The position numbers were made by a program, and so were the translations under genes. A stretch of DNA of 64,000 bases from DASQZK01 sp963771005 (GTDB lineage Bacteria > Bacteroidota > Bacteroidia > Bacteroidales > GCA-2748055). The notes under the pieces are model-generated. The model ran no database searches. It was not told where the DNA came from and was given only the letters and a program-made list of their open reading frames with translations. Location of the stretch: assembly GCA_963771005.1 (NCBI GenBank), contig CAVYRO010000008.1:434001-498000 (forward strand). The letters run 5' to 3'. Below, in pieces: positions 27,338 through 35,602 of the stretch (position 1 is its first letter; each line of letters opens with the position of its first letter).

Positions 27338-28432
27338 CTAATCCTGTTTGATAAAGGGTGTGCTTACGACACGTGCCCTCATAGCCCGGTTTCTGACCTG
27401 AACTGTCAGTTCTGTGCCTTCCGTATTAAAAGGAAATTTGACATATCCCATGCCGATCCCCTTTTTCAGGATGGGCGACATGGTTCCGGATGTCACCTCG
27501 CCTATCTCCTCACCGTGAAGGCTGGTGATCTTGTAGTGTTGACGCGGTATAGCCCTGTCGATCATCTCCAGGCCTACGAGCCTTCGTACCACGCCCTCAT
27601 CTTGTTGCCTGAGCAGCCGTTCCCTGTCAATGAACTGGTTATTATCCGTAAATTTGGTGATCCAGCCCAGACCTGCTTCGATTGGGGAGGTATGATCGTT
27701 GATATCGTTTCCGTACAGGCAGAATCCCATTTCCAGCCTGAGAGTGTCCCTGGCAGCAAGCCCGATAGGTTTTATTCCTTCCTTTTCCCCTGCTTTCATG
27801 ATCTTTTTCCATAGGCCGGGACCGTCCTCGTTGTAAAAATACAGCTCGAACCCGCCAGCCCCGGTATAGCCGGTATTGGAAATGATGACCTCACCGACGC
27901 CCCCGATTTTTCCGGTTATGAAATTATAATACCCGATCTTTGAAAGATCGGTGGTTGTCAATTTCTGAAGAATTGCAATCGCTGCCGGCCCCTGCACCGC
28001 AAGCTGGGAAATACGGTCCGAAGCATTTTCAAGTTCCGCTCCCATGGTATTGCATGAATTGAGCCAGCTCCAGTCCTTTACTGTATTGGCTGCGTTAACA
28101 ACAAGGAGGTATTTGTCCTTTTCATAAAAATATACGAGCAAGTCATCGACGATCCCACCTTCCCCGTTTGGAAAGCATGAATACTGAACCTTTCCCGGTT
28201 TCAACCGGTCCACGTCGTTCGAGGTGACCCGCTGCACAAAATCCCGGGCGTTCGGTCCCTTCACCCAAATTTCCCCCATATGCGAAACATCAAATATTCC
28301 GGCCTTTTCCCTCACAGTCATATGCTCATCGATAATACCGGTAGTGTATTCAACGGGCATTTCAAATCCGGCGAATTCTACAAGCCGCGCACCCGCACGC
28401 CTGTGCGCTTCATAAAATACAGTTCTTTTCAT
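27338..28432 (-). CDS. gcvT: Glycine cleavage system T protein (aminomethyltransferase)
   Basis: The protein has 364 residues, full length. It transfers the methylene group of the aminomethyl-lipoyl H protein to tetrahydrofolate. The N-terminal FDVSHMGEIWVKGPNA (about 47-62), the folate-binding region with ISNTGYTGAGGFELYF (about 188-203) and LAARDTLRLEMGFCLYGNDI (about 225-244) are typical, as is the C-terminal barrel with GEVTSGTMSPILKKGIGMGYV. The other glycine-cleavage genes are not in the window. Confidence 0.97.
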   Translation of the reverse strand: MKRTVFYEAHRRAGARLVEFAGFEMPVEYTTGIIDEHMTVREKAGIFDVSHMGEIWVKGPNARDFVQRVTSNDVDRLKPGKVQYSCFPNGEGGIVDDLLVYFYEKDKYLLVVNAANTVKDWSWLNSCNTMGAELENASDRISQLAVQGPAAIAILQKLTTTDLSKIGYYNFITGKIGGVGEVIISNTGYTGAGGFELYFYNEDGPGLWKKIMKAGEKEGIKPIGLAARDTLRLEMGFCLYGNDINDHTSPIEAGLGWITKFTDNNQFIDRERLLRQQDEGVVRRLVGLEMIDRAIPRQHYKITSLHGEEIGEVTSGTMSPILKKGIGMGYVKFPFNTEGTELTVQVRNRAMRARVVSTPFIKQD

Positions 28433-28475
28433 TGGATTGCCAATTATCAGAGATTTCGATTGACCTTTACTCTGA

Positions 28476-28483
28476 CAAAAGTA
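28476..28483 (-). promoter_or_regulatory. Probable gcvT -7 promoter box
   Basis: TACTTTTG on the minus strand fits TAnnTTTG and lies 43 bases before the gcvT start. No convincing -33 element is present, so confidence is limited. Confidence 0.4.
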
Positions 28484-28493
28484 TGATTTTTTA

Positions 28494-28632
28494 ACGGATT
28501 TAAAATTGTTTAAAAGCGATTTGAGGAAGAAGATGGTTCCGGAGAAGAGGAAGGCGGATTTAATGGTTTGAAGTGGTTTGAAAGAAGAGGAACGCGGATT
28601 GAAACGGATTTTGACGGATAATCGCGGATTTT
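28494..28632. repeat. Dispersed CGGATT-type short repeats
   Basis: Variants of (A/G)CGGATT occur at 28494-28500, 28554-28560 and in a cluster at about 28592-28632 (GCGGATTGAAACGGATTTTG and following). Such degenerate arrays are common between genes in Bacteroidetes. Confidence 0.55.
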
Positions 28633-28667
28633 ATTGTTTCAGGTTGTTCGTTTTAGAAGATCCTTTT

Positions 28668-28740
28668 CCCCGGAGGGGATTCATTGTATTAGCCACGGTT
28701 ACGCCCGTGGTAAGGAGGACACACGCATCCCAACCCCGGG
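28668..28740. repeat. REP-like palindromic element
   Basis: An inner hairpin CCACGG (28693-28698)/CCGTGG (28705-28710) lies within an imperfect outer stem formed by CCCCGGAGGGGAT (28668-28680) and ATCCCAACCCCGGG (28727-28740). The Y-shaped layout resembles elements mobilised by REP-associated tyrosine transposases. No transposase gene is nearby. Confidence 0.5.
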
Positions 28741-28775
28741 TTTAATAATTATGTTTCAGATGGTTTCAACTCCAT

Positions 28776-28807
28776 TCAACAAATCAACAAATCAACAAAT
28801 CAACAAA
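28776..28807. repeat. Four tandem copies of TCAACAAA
   Basis: TCAACAAA is repeated four times without interruption (28776, 28784, 28792, 28800) just before the end of the PorE-like gene. The same 8-mer occurs at 51631 and 51648 upstream of ugd. Confidence 0.8.
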
Positions 28808-28809
28808 TT

Positions 28810-30891
28810 CTACTTTCCGGTGACCTTGAACTCCACCCTCCGGTTCTTCTCACGTCCTTCGGGAGTATCGTTCGGCGCCACGGGCTGTGTGAAGGCATAT
28901 CCTTTCGAGGTGAGATGTGAGGCATCGATACCTTTGGATATGAAGTAATCTACAACGGCCCTGGCTCTTTCTTCGGACAATTTTGTATTGTATTTCAGTG
29001 AACCTATGTTGTCGGTATGCCCCGAAATCTCCAGGCTGACGGTTTCATTATTCTTTATGAATTCAACAACCTGGTCGAGCTGTTCGTAGGAATCGGGTTT
29101 GAGCGTAGCTTTATTGGTCTCAAAGTAAATATTTTCGAGGACTACCTTTGTTCCTATCTCGAGTTTTTCGAGATAAAAATCCCGGACCACCGGCACGTCT
29201 GAGCTCGCCTGTGAGAGATCCACGGCATCGAGGAAGAAAAGATAGTCTCTTGCCATGATCTCCAGTCCGTAGTTCTTTGGTTCGGTAAATTTCACACGGT
29301 AAACTCCGCTGTCGGCCGAGATGGAAGTTGCGGCGATCTTTGAATTAGCCACATCGATAAATTCGAGTTTTGCCAGTACAGGTTCGTTTGTTTTTTTATC
29401 GAGAACGCGGCCAGTGAGGGTGAAGAACGAATCGATATGCACCGCCTCCGGCAGGTTGAAAAAGCCGGCTTTCACCGAGTCCTGCGTACCCGCAATGAGA
29501 ATATCCTCATTGCTGAGCATGAGCTCCTTTTCGGAGCCTAGGAAAACGACTTTATAAATATCCCGGGCACCTCTTCCACCTTCCCTTATGGTCGAATAAT
29601 AGCCGTACTTTCCATTTGCAGATTCCCTGAAAAACAGATCATCATCAGGGGTATTGATGGGATATCCTATATTTTCCGGATCGGACCAGGTCCCGTCATC
29701 CAGTTTCACCGAATGAAAGACATCATAACCCCCCATTGAGTTGTGTCCCCGGGAGGAAAACCACAGCTGGTCACCGCCAGGATTCAGGTAAATCCCCTCT
29801 TCGTCATAGGGAGTGTTAAGAAGGCTTCCCAGGTTCTTAGGCAACTGCCATTTGCCTTTTTCATTCTTTACAGAAACGAGTATATCTTTCCCGCCATGGG
29901 TCAGGGCTTCGTTCGCCGAAACAAAATACATGGTATCACCGCTGGCAGTGAAAAACAAGGATCCTTCAGCCTGTTTGCTGTTTATTTTCCGTGAAAGTGC
30001 TTTGGGTTTTTTCCAGACCTTCTTTTTTGCATTGAAGGTGCTTACATAGATGTCTCCGCCGTTTTTAAGGCCACGGTATATATAGAGCGAATATCCGTCA
30101 TGCGAGATGCCCAAAACCGCATCATTGTGTTTGGTATTGATATTTTTTGAAAGAATTTCGGCCTGCTGCCATCCGCCATTGCCGAGCCTGCTGGAATATA
30201 CATCCTCAAAATACTTATTATCATACGGGTTGCGTTTCTGCTTTTCGCTATAGCTTCTTCGCGAGGTAAAATAAAGCAACGAATCATGTTCGGCAAACAC
30301 GGGAAGGTAATCGTCAAGCATGGAATTTATACTGTCGCCCAGGTTTGTGATTATTACCCGTTTCGGATGTTCAACGATGGATTTTCCGTTTTCACATTCC
30401 CCGATCAGCTTATCCACTGTGAGTACGAGGTTCACTTCACCCGTCCCGGCATAGAGATCACGGGCCTCGAGATAATGTTCCTTCGCTTTTTCAAAATCGA
30501 GAACGAGATGATAAGCACGGCCCAGGTAGTAATGAATATCCGGGGTCAGATCCGGATTTATATCGTAAGCCTTCCTCAGGTATTTAAGGGCTTCATATTT
30601 ATCATCGGTAAACAGATAGCAAATCCCGATCCTGTAATTGAGAACCGGGTTATCGTTGTTGTACTGGTGTGCAAAAAGGTACAGGTCCCTGGCCATGGCG
30701 AAAGTTCCTACCCCATCCCGGAAATATTCGTTCGCCTGTCTCAGGTTCTTCCACGCCTCTTTAAATCCTTCCTCCTGGCCGGTTTTAAATTCATTTTTTT
30801 TTATTTTCAAACCGTCATCCGATAACTGTGCCATCGCACCGCCGGAAAAAAAGAAAATAAGCCACAGGATCGTAATAAGACGAAATTTCAT
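28810..30891 (-). CDS. PorE-like OmpA family protein (TPR, beta-propeller, carboxypeptidase-regulatory-like domain, OmpA)
   Basis: From the Met at 30891 the protein has 693 residues and begins with a compact signal peptide (MKFRLITILWLIFFFSGGAMA). Upstream Mets at 30912 and 30918 would overlap or abut the preceding gene's stop. In order there are TPR helices (about 35-160), a WD40-like PD40 propeller (about 195-440; repeated LYFTSRR, LWFSSRG and GYYSTIREGGRG blades), a carboxypeptidase-regulatory-like domain (TLTGRVLDKKTNEPVLAKLEF, about 485-560) and a C-terminal OmpA peptidoglycan-binding domain (LEISGHTDNIGSLKYNTKLS). This is the domain order of PorE of the type IX secretion system. No lipobox Cys is visible, unlike PorE, so it may be a paralogue. 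Confidence 0.85.
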   Translation of the reverse strand: MKFRLITILWLIFFFSGGAMAQLSDDGLKIKKNEFKTGQEEGFKEAWKNLRQANEYFRDGVGTFAMARDLYLFAHQYNNDNPVLNYRIGICYLFTDDKYEALKYLRKAYDINPDLTPDIHYYLGRAYHLVLDFEKAKEHYLEARDLYAGTGEVNLVLTVDKLIGECENGKSIVEHPKRVIITNLGDSINSMLDDYLPVFAEHDSLLYFTSRRSYSEKQKRNPYDNKYFEDVYSSRLGNGGWQQAEILSKNINTKHNDAVLGISHDGYSLYIYRGLKNGGDIYVSTFNAKKKVWKKPKALSRKINSKQAEGSLFFTASGDTMYFVSANEALTHGGKDILVSVKNEKGKWQLPKNLGSLLNTPYDEEGIYLNPGGDQLWFSSRGHNSMGGYDVFHSVKLDDGTWSDPENIGYPINTPDDDLFFRESANGKYGYYSTIREGGRGARDIYKVVFLGSEKELMLSNEDILIAGTQDSVKAGFFNLPEAVHIDSFFTLTGRVLDKKTNEPVLAKLEFIDVANSKIAATSISADSGVYRVKFTEPKNYGLEIMARDYLFFLDAVDLSQASSDVPVVRDFYLEKLEIGTKVVLENIYFETNKATLKPDSYEQLDQVVEFIKNNETVSLEISGHTDNIGSLKYNTKLSEERARAVVDYFISKGIDASHLTSKGYAFTQPVAPNDTPEGREKNRRVEFKVTGK

Positions 30892-30908
30892 AATGCGGTT
30901 ATTAGAAT

Positions 30909-31943
30909 TCATTTGCATTCCGTGACATAGTTTTGAGCTTCGGTAATACCAAGTTCAAGGGCTTTATTCCAGTCGGCGCAAGCTCCTTCAAGATCCCCGG
31001 TGAGTTCTCTTACGAGACCCCGGTTAAGATATGCCCGGGCAAAATCCTGATCCCGGGTAAGTATCTTGTTGAAAATATCTATGGCCTCGGTGTATCCGGC
31101 TTGTTTTGTAATTACGCCTGCTTTGTTGTTCATTGCCGGGATATATGTTTCGTTAACGGATATGGCCGCATCGAAATCCTGCAATGCCGCATTGAGATCC
31201 CCAAGAAAATATTCGGCACTTCCCCGGTTATTCATGGCAATATAAAATTGCGGATCAAGATTTATGGCGACGGTATAATCTTCAATCGCACCGTTATAAT
31301 CGCCAAGGATGATCCTGACACTTCCCATATTGTTGAAGGCCATAGGAAAGTTATGACGGTAATTGGTCGCCATCCTGTAATCGTAAAGAGCTCCCTGCAT
31401 ATCACCCAGCTCCCTTTTCGCAGTTCCCCGGTCATGGAATGCCAGGACGTAGTCGGATTTCAGTTTGATGGCTTCGGTAAAATCGGACACGGCTCCCGTA
31501 TTGTCGCCGTCAATAAGCTTACGCAAACCCCGGTAATACCAAACCTGGGGCTCATTATAACCTTTTTCAACGGCAACATTCAGTAACCGGAGAACTTCCT
31601 CCGCAGGTTTATTGTTAAAATTCAGATAGGCGAGGTAAAAGTCCGGTTCACCCAGGGAAGGATCCTTCCGGGAAAGAAGGTTAAAATCTTTTACCGCACC
31701 GGAAATATTCCCCGATTCCACTTTACACTTCGCCCTTGCGGAAAGGGCCGGGTTGAAGGTGCTGTCAAGGTCAAGACAGGCATCGAGATAGGTTATGGCC
31801 GGATCGTAATTCTGTTGCGAGATATATTGAATTGCCTGGTTATAAGCTTTTTTTGCCTCTTTGGAATTTTTATCATTGATCTGGGCCTGTATAAGAACTG
31901 CTGGAAAAAGAAACCATACGGACAGAAGGGCAATTCTTTTCAT
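30909..31943 (-). CDS. Secreted tetratricopeptide-repeat protein
   Basis: The protein has 344 residues with a signal peptide (ALLSVWFLFPAVLIQAQ) and about eight consecutive TPR units. Repeated patterns are DFTEAIKLKSDYVLAFHDRG, DYTVAINLDPQFYIAMNNRG and DFDAAISVNETYIPAMNNKA, each 34 residues apart. It is likely a periplasmic scaffold for protein-protein contacts. The next gene, encoding the PorE-like protein, starts about 18 bases after its stop, so the two probably form an operon at the cell envelope. No enzymatic motif is present. Confidence 0.85.
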   Translation of the reverse strand: MKRIALLSVWFLFPAVLIQAQINDKNSKEAKKAYNQAIQYISQQNYDPAITYLDACLDLDSTFNPALSARAKCKVESGNISGAVKDFNLLSRKDPSLGEPDFYLAYLNFNNKPAEEVLRLLNVAVEKGYNEPQVWYYRGLRKLIDGDNTGAVSDFTEAIKLKSDYVLAFHDRGTAKRELGDMQGALYDYRMATNYRHNFPMAFNNMGSVRIILGDYNGAIEDYTVAINLDPQFYIAMNNRGSAEYFLGDLNAALQDFDAAISVNETYIPAMNNKAGVITKQAGYTEAIDIFNKILTRDQDFARAYLNRGLVRELTGDLEGACADWNKALELGITEAQNYVTECK

Positions 31944-32073
31944 AGGTGTGAATTAAATAATTTTTATTGGTATACGGACATGGGAAAGGAAAGTTATTCG
32001 GATAAATAAAAAGATTTTAATTCCTATTCTAAAATATTTATTTACTTTTAATGTGAAGGGATTTGAAACCGGC

Positions 32074-32105
32074 TTTGAAATCTATTTAAATTATTCTTTA
32101 CTTTG
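32074..32105 (+). promoter_or_regulatory. Probable promoter of the Hpt-STAS pair
   Basis: TTTG (32074-32077) is followed after 20 bases by TTACTTTG (32098-32105), one mismatch from TAnnTTTG. A strong ribosome-binding site (AGAGGAG, 32117-32123) and the ATG at 32131 follow at suitable distances. Confidence 0.4.
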
Positions 32106-32130
32106 GTTCAAATTAAAGAGGAGATGCGGG

Positions 32131-32478
32131 ATGAAAACTGATTTAAGTTATTTACGCTCGATGAGTGGGGACAACAATGAACTGATACAGGAAATGATTG
32201 ATATATTTACCTGCCAGGTCGAAGAGTTCAATATCGAATTGCAGAGGCTCCTGGATGAAAAAAATTTTGAGGCACTTGGCAAACTCGCGCATAAAGCCAA
32301 ATCCTCAGTTGCCATTATGGGGATGGAGGATCTTTCGACGAGGCTTAAGGAGCTTGAGATCCTTGCAAGAGAGGGAAAAAATCCGGAAACCTATCAATCC
32401 TACATTGATTTGTTCATAACCGACTGCAGTGAGGCTGTAGTGGAACTCGAACAATATAAAAAAACCATTGCTGAATAA
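32131..32478 (+). CDS. Stand-alone Hpt (histidine phosphotransfer) protein
   Basis: I chose the ATG at 32131 because AGAGGAG lies eight bases upstream; it gives 115 residues. An earlier in-frame Met at 32053 lacks such a site and would add a non-conserved leader. The protein is a four-helix Hpt domain. LGKLAHKAKSSVAIMGM contains the phosphorylatable His54 in the standard H-K-x-K-S-S context. It would shuttle phosphate between a response-regulator receiver and a histidine kinase, neither of which is adjacent. A STAS gene follows 16 bases downstream, so phosphorelay and STAS-type signalling may be linked here. Confidence 0.85.
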   Translation: MKTDLSYLRSMSGDNNELIQEMIDIFTCQVEEFNIELQRLLDEKNFEALGKLAHKAKSSVAIMGMEDLSTRLKELEILAREGKNPETYQSYIDLFITDCSEAVVELEQYKKTIAE

Positions 32479-32494
32479 AAATACCTGCAACACT

Positions 32495-32830
32495 ATGCTG
32501 AGTATTGAAAAAATGGACGGCGTCCTTATTGTCTCATTTAAAAATGTTAACCGGTTCAATGCACTGATCACCGAACCGGTTAAAGAGGAAATCAAATCAT
32601 ATTATAATACGCCTAACACAAAGCTAATCCTGGATCTCGGAGGGATCACCTTTATTGACAGTTCGGGATTCGGAACCTTCCTGTCCGTCATGAAGGCAGC
32701 CAATAGCAACAATGGCTGCTTCAAGATATGCAACATTTCCGAAGATGTGATGGAACTTTTCAAGCTGCTTCAGCTCCACAATGTCTTCGAGATTTTCAAT
32801 ACACGGGAGGATGCTCTAAAGAGTTTTTAA
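32495..32830 (+). CDS. STAS domain protein (anti-sigma-factor-antagonist type)
   Basis: The ATG at 32495 gives a 111-residue single STAS domain beginning LSIEKMDGVLIVSF. A TTG at 32468 overlapping the Hpt stop is a weaker alternative. DLGGITFIDSSGFGTFLSV carries the usual phosphorylatable Ser (Ser56 or Ser57) of SpoIIAA-type antagonists. Such proteins bind or release a kinase/anti-sigma partner depending on this phosphorylation. No partner kinase or PP2C phosphatase gene is adjacent, but a SiaB-type kinase gene lies about 9 kb away (41094-41645). It converges with clpB, whose stop is 13 bases beyond. Confidence 0.85.
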   Translation: MLSIEKMDGVLIVSFKNVNRFNALITEPVKEEIKSYYNTPNTKLILDLGGITFIDSSGFGTFLSVMKAANSNNGCFKICNISEDVMELFKLLQLHNVFEIFNTREDALKSF

Positions 32831-32843
32831 ATCCCGTCCCCGC

Positions 32844-35432
32844 TTAGTTTGAAAATACGAGTTCACCTGAGCTCACATCGATGACAATGGGCTTTTCCCG
32901 GTCTACCGAATCGGCCAGTATCTTTTTGGAAAGCTCGTTAACCAGGTATTTTTGCAACATTCTTTTTACGGGACGTGCCCCATACTGTGGGTCAAACCCT
33001 TTATCAGCGATCCATTCCAGTGCAGCATCCTTAATCCTAAGATCAATACCATTCTGTGCCAGCATTTTCCTTACCTGGTCGAACTGGAGTTCCACGATTT
33101 TACGTATCTGTGTTTCATCGAGAGGCCTGAACATGATAACCTCATCTATCCGGTTCAGAAATTCCGGACGGATGGTCTGTTTCAGGAGATCCAGCACATC
33201 CTTCCTCGTTTCCTCGAAAAGATGTTCTTTATCCTTTCCGTTCATAACCGCCAATTTCTCCCTTATAATGGAAGAACCCAGGTTGGATGTCATAATGATG
33301 ATCGTATTCCTGAAGTTCACCGTCCGGCCCTTATTATCCGTAAGCCTCCCATCATCAAGCACCTGGAGCAGGATGTTGAAGACGTCCGGATGGGCTTTTT
33401 CGATCTCATCGAGCAGGACCACCGAGTAAGGTTTCCTTCTCACGGCTTCCGTAAGCTGACCACCTTCATCATAACCCACGTATCCCGGCGGCGCCCCGAT
33501 AAGACGTGAAACCGAATGCCGTTCCTGGTATTCCGACATGTCGATACGGGTCATCAGGCCCTCGTCATTGAAAAGGAATTCGGCGAGTGCCCTGGCCAGT
33601 TCAGTTTTCCCCACACCCGTTGTTCCGAGGAAAATAAATGATCCTATCGGTTTCCTGGAATCCTGCAACCCTGCCCTGCTCCGTCTTACAGCATCAGCAA
33701 CGGCGGTGATGGCTTCATCCTGTCCTACGACTCTTTTATGCAGTTCATCTTCAAGATGCAGCAGTTTTTCCTTCTCGCTTTGCAGCATTTTATTTACCGG
33801 GATGCCTGTCCAGCGCGAAACGATCTCCGCGATATCTTCTTCGCCAATTTCTTCCTTGATAAGGGCCATCTCCGACTGTTCTTCCCGTAATTCCGCATTC
33901 AGATCTTCAATCCGGCTTTCCGCTTCCTTGATCAGTCCATACCTGATCTCCGCAACACGGCCGTAATCACCCCGGCGTTCCGCCTCATTGGCTTCCACCT
34001 TATAATTTTCGATCGATTCCTTTTGTTTCTGAATTTTGCCGATCAGGTCCTTCTCGGTTTGCCATTTCGCCCTCAGTTTATTTCTTTCTTCGGTCATGTT
34101 GGCGATTTCCTCGCTGATCTCCTTCTCCCTTGTGGTTTTCCCGTCTCTTTTTATGGCTTCCCTTTCTATTTCCAGCTGTTTGATTTTTCGTTCTATCTCA
34201 TCAATCTCTTCGGGTAAGCTGTTCATTTCAAGGCGAAGCCGGGCAGCAGCCTCATCGATCAGGTCGATGGCCTTATCGGGAAGAAATCTTTCCGTGATAT
34301 ACCGTTTGGACAATTCAGCAGCAGCAATGATCGCATCATCTTTAATACGCACTTTATGATGGTTCTCGTATCTCTCCTTCAGTCCCCTGAGGATCGAGAT
34401 CGTACTGAACACATCCGGTTCATCGACCATTACGATCTGAAATCTTCTCTCCAGGGCTTTGTCTTTTTCAAAATATTTCTGGTATTCACTGAGTGTAGTG
34501 GCACCGATTGCCCGCAGTTCGCCGCGTGCAAGGGCAGGTTTCAGGATATTGGCAGCATCCATGGCCCCCTCGCCTTTTCCGGCGCCTACAAGAGTATGTA
34601 TTTCATCTATGAACAGGATGATATCTCCTTCCGAGGAGATGACTTCCTTCACGACTGCCTTGAGCCTTTCCTCAAATTCACCTTTATATTTAGCGCCGGC
34701 GATCAGTGCACCCATATCGAGGGAATATACCTTTTTATCCTTAAGATTCTCCGGAACATCCCCGTCTACGATACGGTGCGCCAGTCCCTCGGCGATTGCG
34801 GTCTTGCCCACGCCGGGCTCACCGATGAGAATAGGATTGTTTTTGGTCCTCCTCGAAAGGATCTGGAGAATCCTGCGTATCTCATCATCCCTTCCGATAA
34901 CAGGGTCGAGTTTGCCCTTTGCGGCCTGATCGTTCAGATCAATTGCGAACCGGTTGAGAGCGTTGTAGGTATCCTCTGCTGTCTGTGAATCGACGGCCGA
35001 ACCCTTCCGCAGTTCCGCGATAACAGATTTCATCTTCTTTTCGTCCATGCCGCTGTCTTTCATCAGCTGCGAAATTTCATCACCCGCAGCCAGCAGGCCA
35101 AGGAAGAGATGTTCCAGGGAAATATACTGGTCTCCCATGGATTTTGCCACATTTTCCGCCTTCTGCAGCGCCCTGGTCGCTCCGTTGGAAAGATACTGCT
35201 CTCCTCCCGACACTTTGGCATATCCCTCTACTATACGGTCGGCTACCTTTTCAAAATTACCCTTGTTGATGCCGAATTTACCGAGAATGAATCCAGTGAC
35301 CGATTCACCGGTTGATAAAACAGCTTTTAATAAATGCCCCGTCTCGACAGCCTGGTGAGTATAACCGGCTGCAATAGTGAAGGCTTGCTGAAGTGCCTCC
35401 TGGGCCTTTATGGTCATATTGTTAACGTTCAT
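32844..35432 (-). CDS. clpB: ClpB AAA+ disaggregase chaperone
   Basis: The ATG at 35432 is fixed by a near-perfect AAGGAGGT ribosome-binding site (35438-35445); it gives 862 residues, the normal ClpB length. A further in-frame Met at 35480 lacks such a site. The domains are an N-domain (TIKAQEALQQAF and the Clp repeat), AAA1 with Walker A GEPGVGKT (about 204-211) and Walker B LFIDEIHTLVGAG, the coiled-coil middle domain (about 405-525), and AAA2 with GTTGVGKTELAR and VVLLDEIEKAHPDVF. It rescues aggregated proteins with DnaK. No CIRCE element or other heat-shock operator is evident upstream. Confidence 0.97.
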   Translation of the reverse strand: MNVNNMTIKAQEALQQAFTIAAGYTHQAVETGHLLKAVLSTGESVTGFILGKFGINKGNFEKVADRIVEGYAKVSGGEQYLSNGATRALQKAENVAKSMGDQYISLEHLFLGLLAAGDEISQLMKDSGMDEKKMKSVIAELRKGSAVDSQTAEDTYNALNRFAIDLNDQAAKGKLDPVIGRDDEIRRILQILSRRTKNNPILIGEPGVGKTAIAEGLAHRIVDGDVPENLKDKKVYSLDMGALIAGAKYKGEFEERLKAVVKEVISSEGDIILFIDEIHTLVGAGKGEGAMDAANILKPALARGELRAIGATTLSEYQKYFEKDKALERRFQIVMVDEPDVFSTISILRGLKERYENHHKVRIKDDAIIAAAELSKRYITERFLPDKAIDLIDEAAARLRLEMNSLPEEIDEIERKIKQLEIEREAIKRDGKTTREKEISEEIANMTEERNKLRAKWQTEKDLIGKIQKQKESIENYKVEANEAERRGDYGRVAEIRYGLIKEAESRIEDLNAELREEQSEMALIKEEIGEEDIAEIVSRWTGIPVNKMLQSEKEKLLHLEDELHKRVVGQDEAITAVADAVRRSRAGLQDSRKPIGSFIFLGTTGVGKTELARALAEFLFNDEGLMTRIDMSEYQERHSVSRLIGAPPGYVGYDEGGQLTEAVRRKPYSVVLLDEIEKAHPDVFNILLQVLDDGRLTDNKGRTVNFRNTIIIMTSNLGSSIIREKLAVMNGKDKEHLFEETRKDVLDLLKQTIRPEFLNRIDEVIMFRPLDETQIRKIVELQFDQVRKMLAQNGIDLRIKDAALEWIADKGFDPQYGARPVKRMLQKYLVNELSKKILADSVDREKPIVIDVSSGELVFSN

Positions 35433-35573
35433 TTTTACCTCCTTAAATACAAGTAAAGAAAACATCAAAACTGAAGCCATTGTGAATAAGAAGGCTTTAA
35501 CCTGTCAACTTGTCATATAAGAACCGGGCATTTCCGGGGAGGTAACAGAGTCTCCCTCCGGGATGAAAAGTAG

Positions 35574-35594
35574 CCTGCTACCCCGTGCAGCAGG
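35574..35594 (-). terminator. Possible weak terminator after the MGH1-type glycosidase
   Basis: CCTGCT and AGCAGG (35574-35579, 35589-35594) can pair with a nine-base loop just beyond the stop at 35603. On the transcript strand the hairpin is followed only by CTACTTTTC, a poor U-tract. Confidence 0.3.
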
Positions 35595-35602
35595 ACAGGC
35601 CG

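Larger units (their letters stand above)
28433..28809. other. Repeat-rich intergenic stretch without a gene
   Basis: This stretch between gcvT and the PorE-like gene has no plausible coding region. From gcvT outward it holds a probable gcvT promoter, a series of short CGGATT-type repeats, a REP-like palindromic element and a four-copy 8-base tandem repeat, each listed separately. Confidence 0.7.

Noticed and set aside
28776..28807. CRISPR-like array
   Set aside because: The repeat unit is 8 bases with no spacers; it is a simple tandem repeat.
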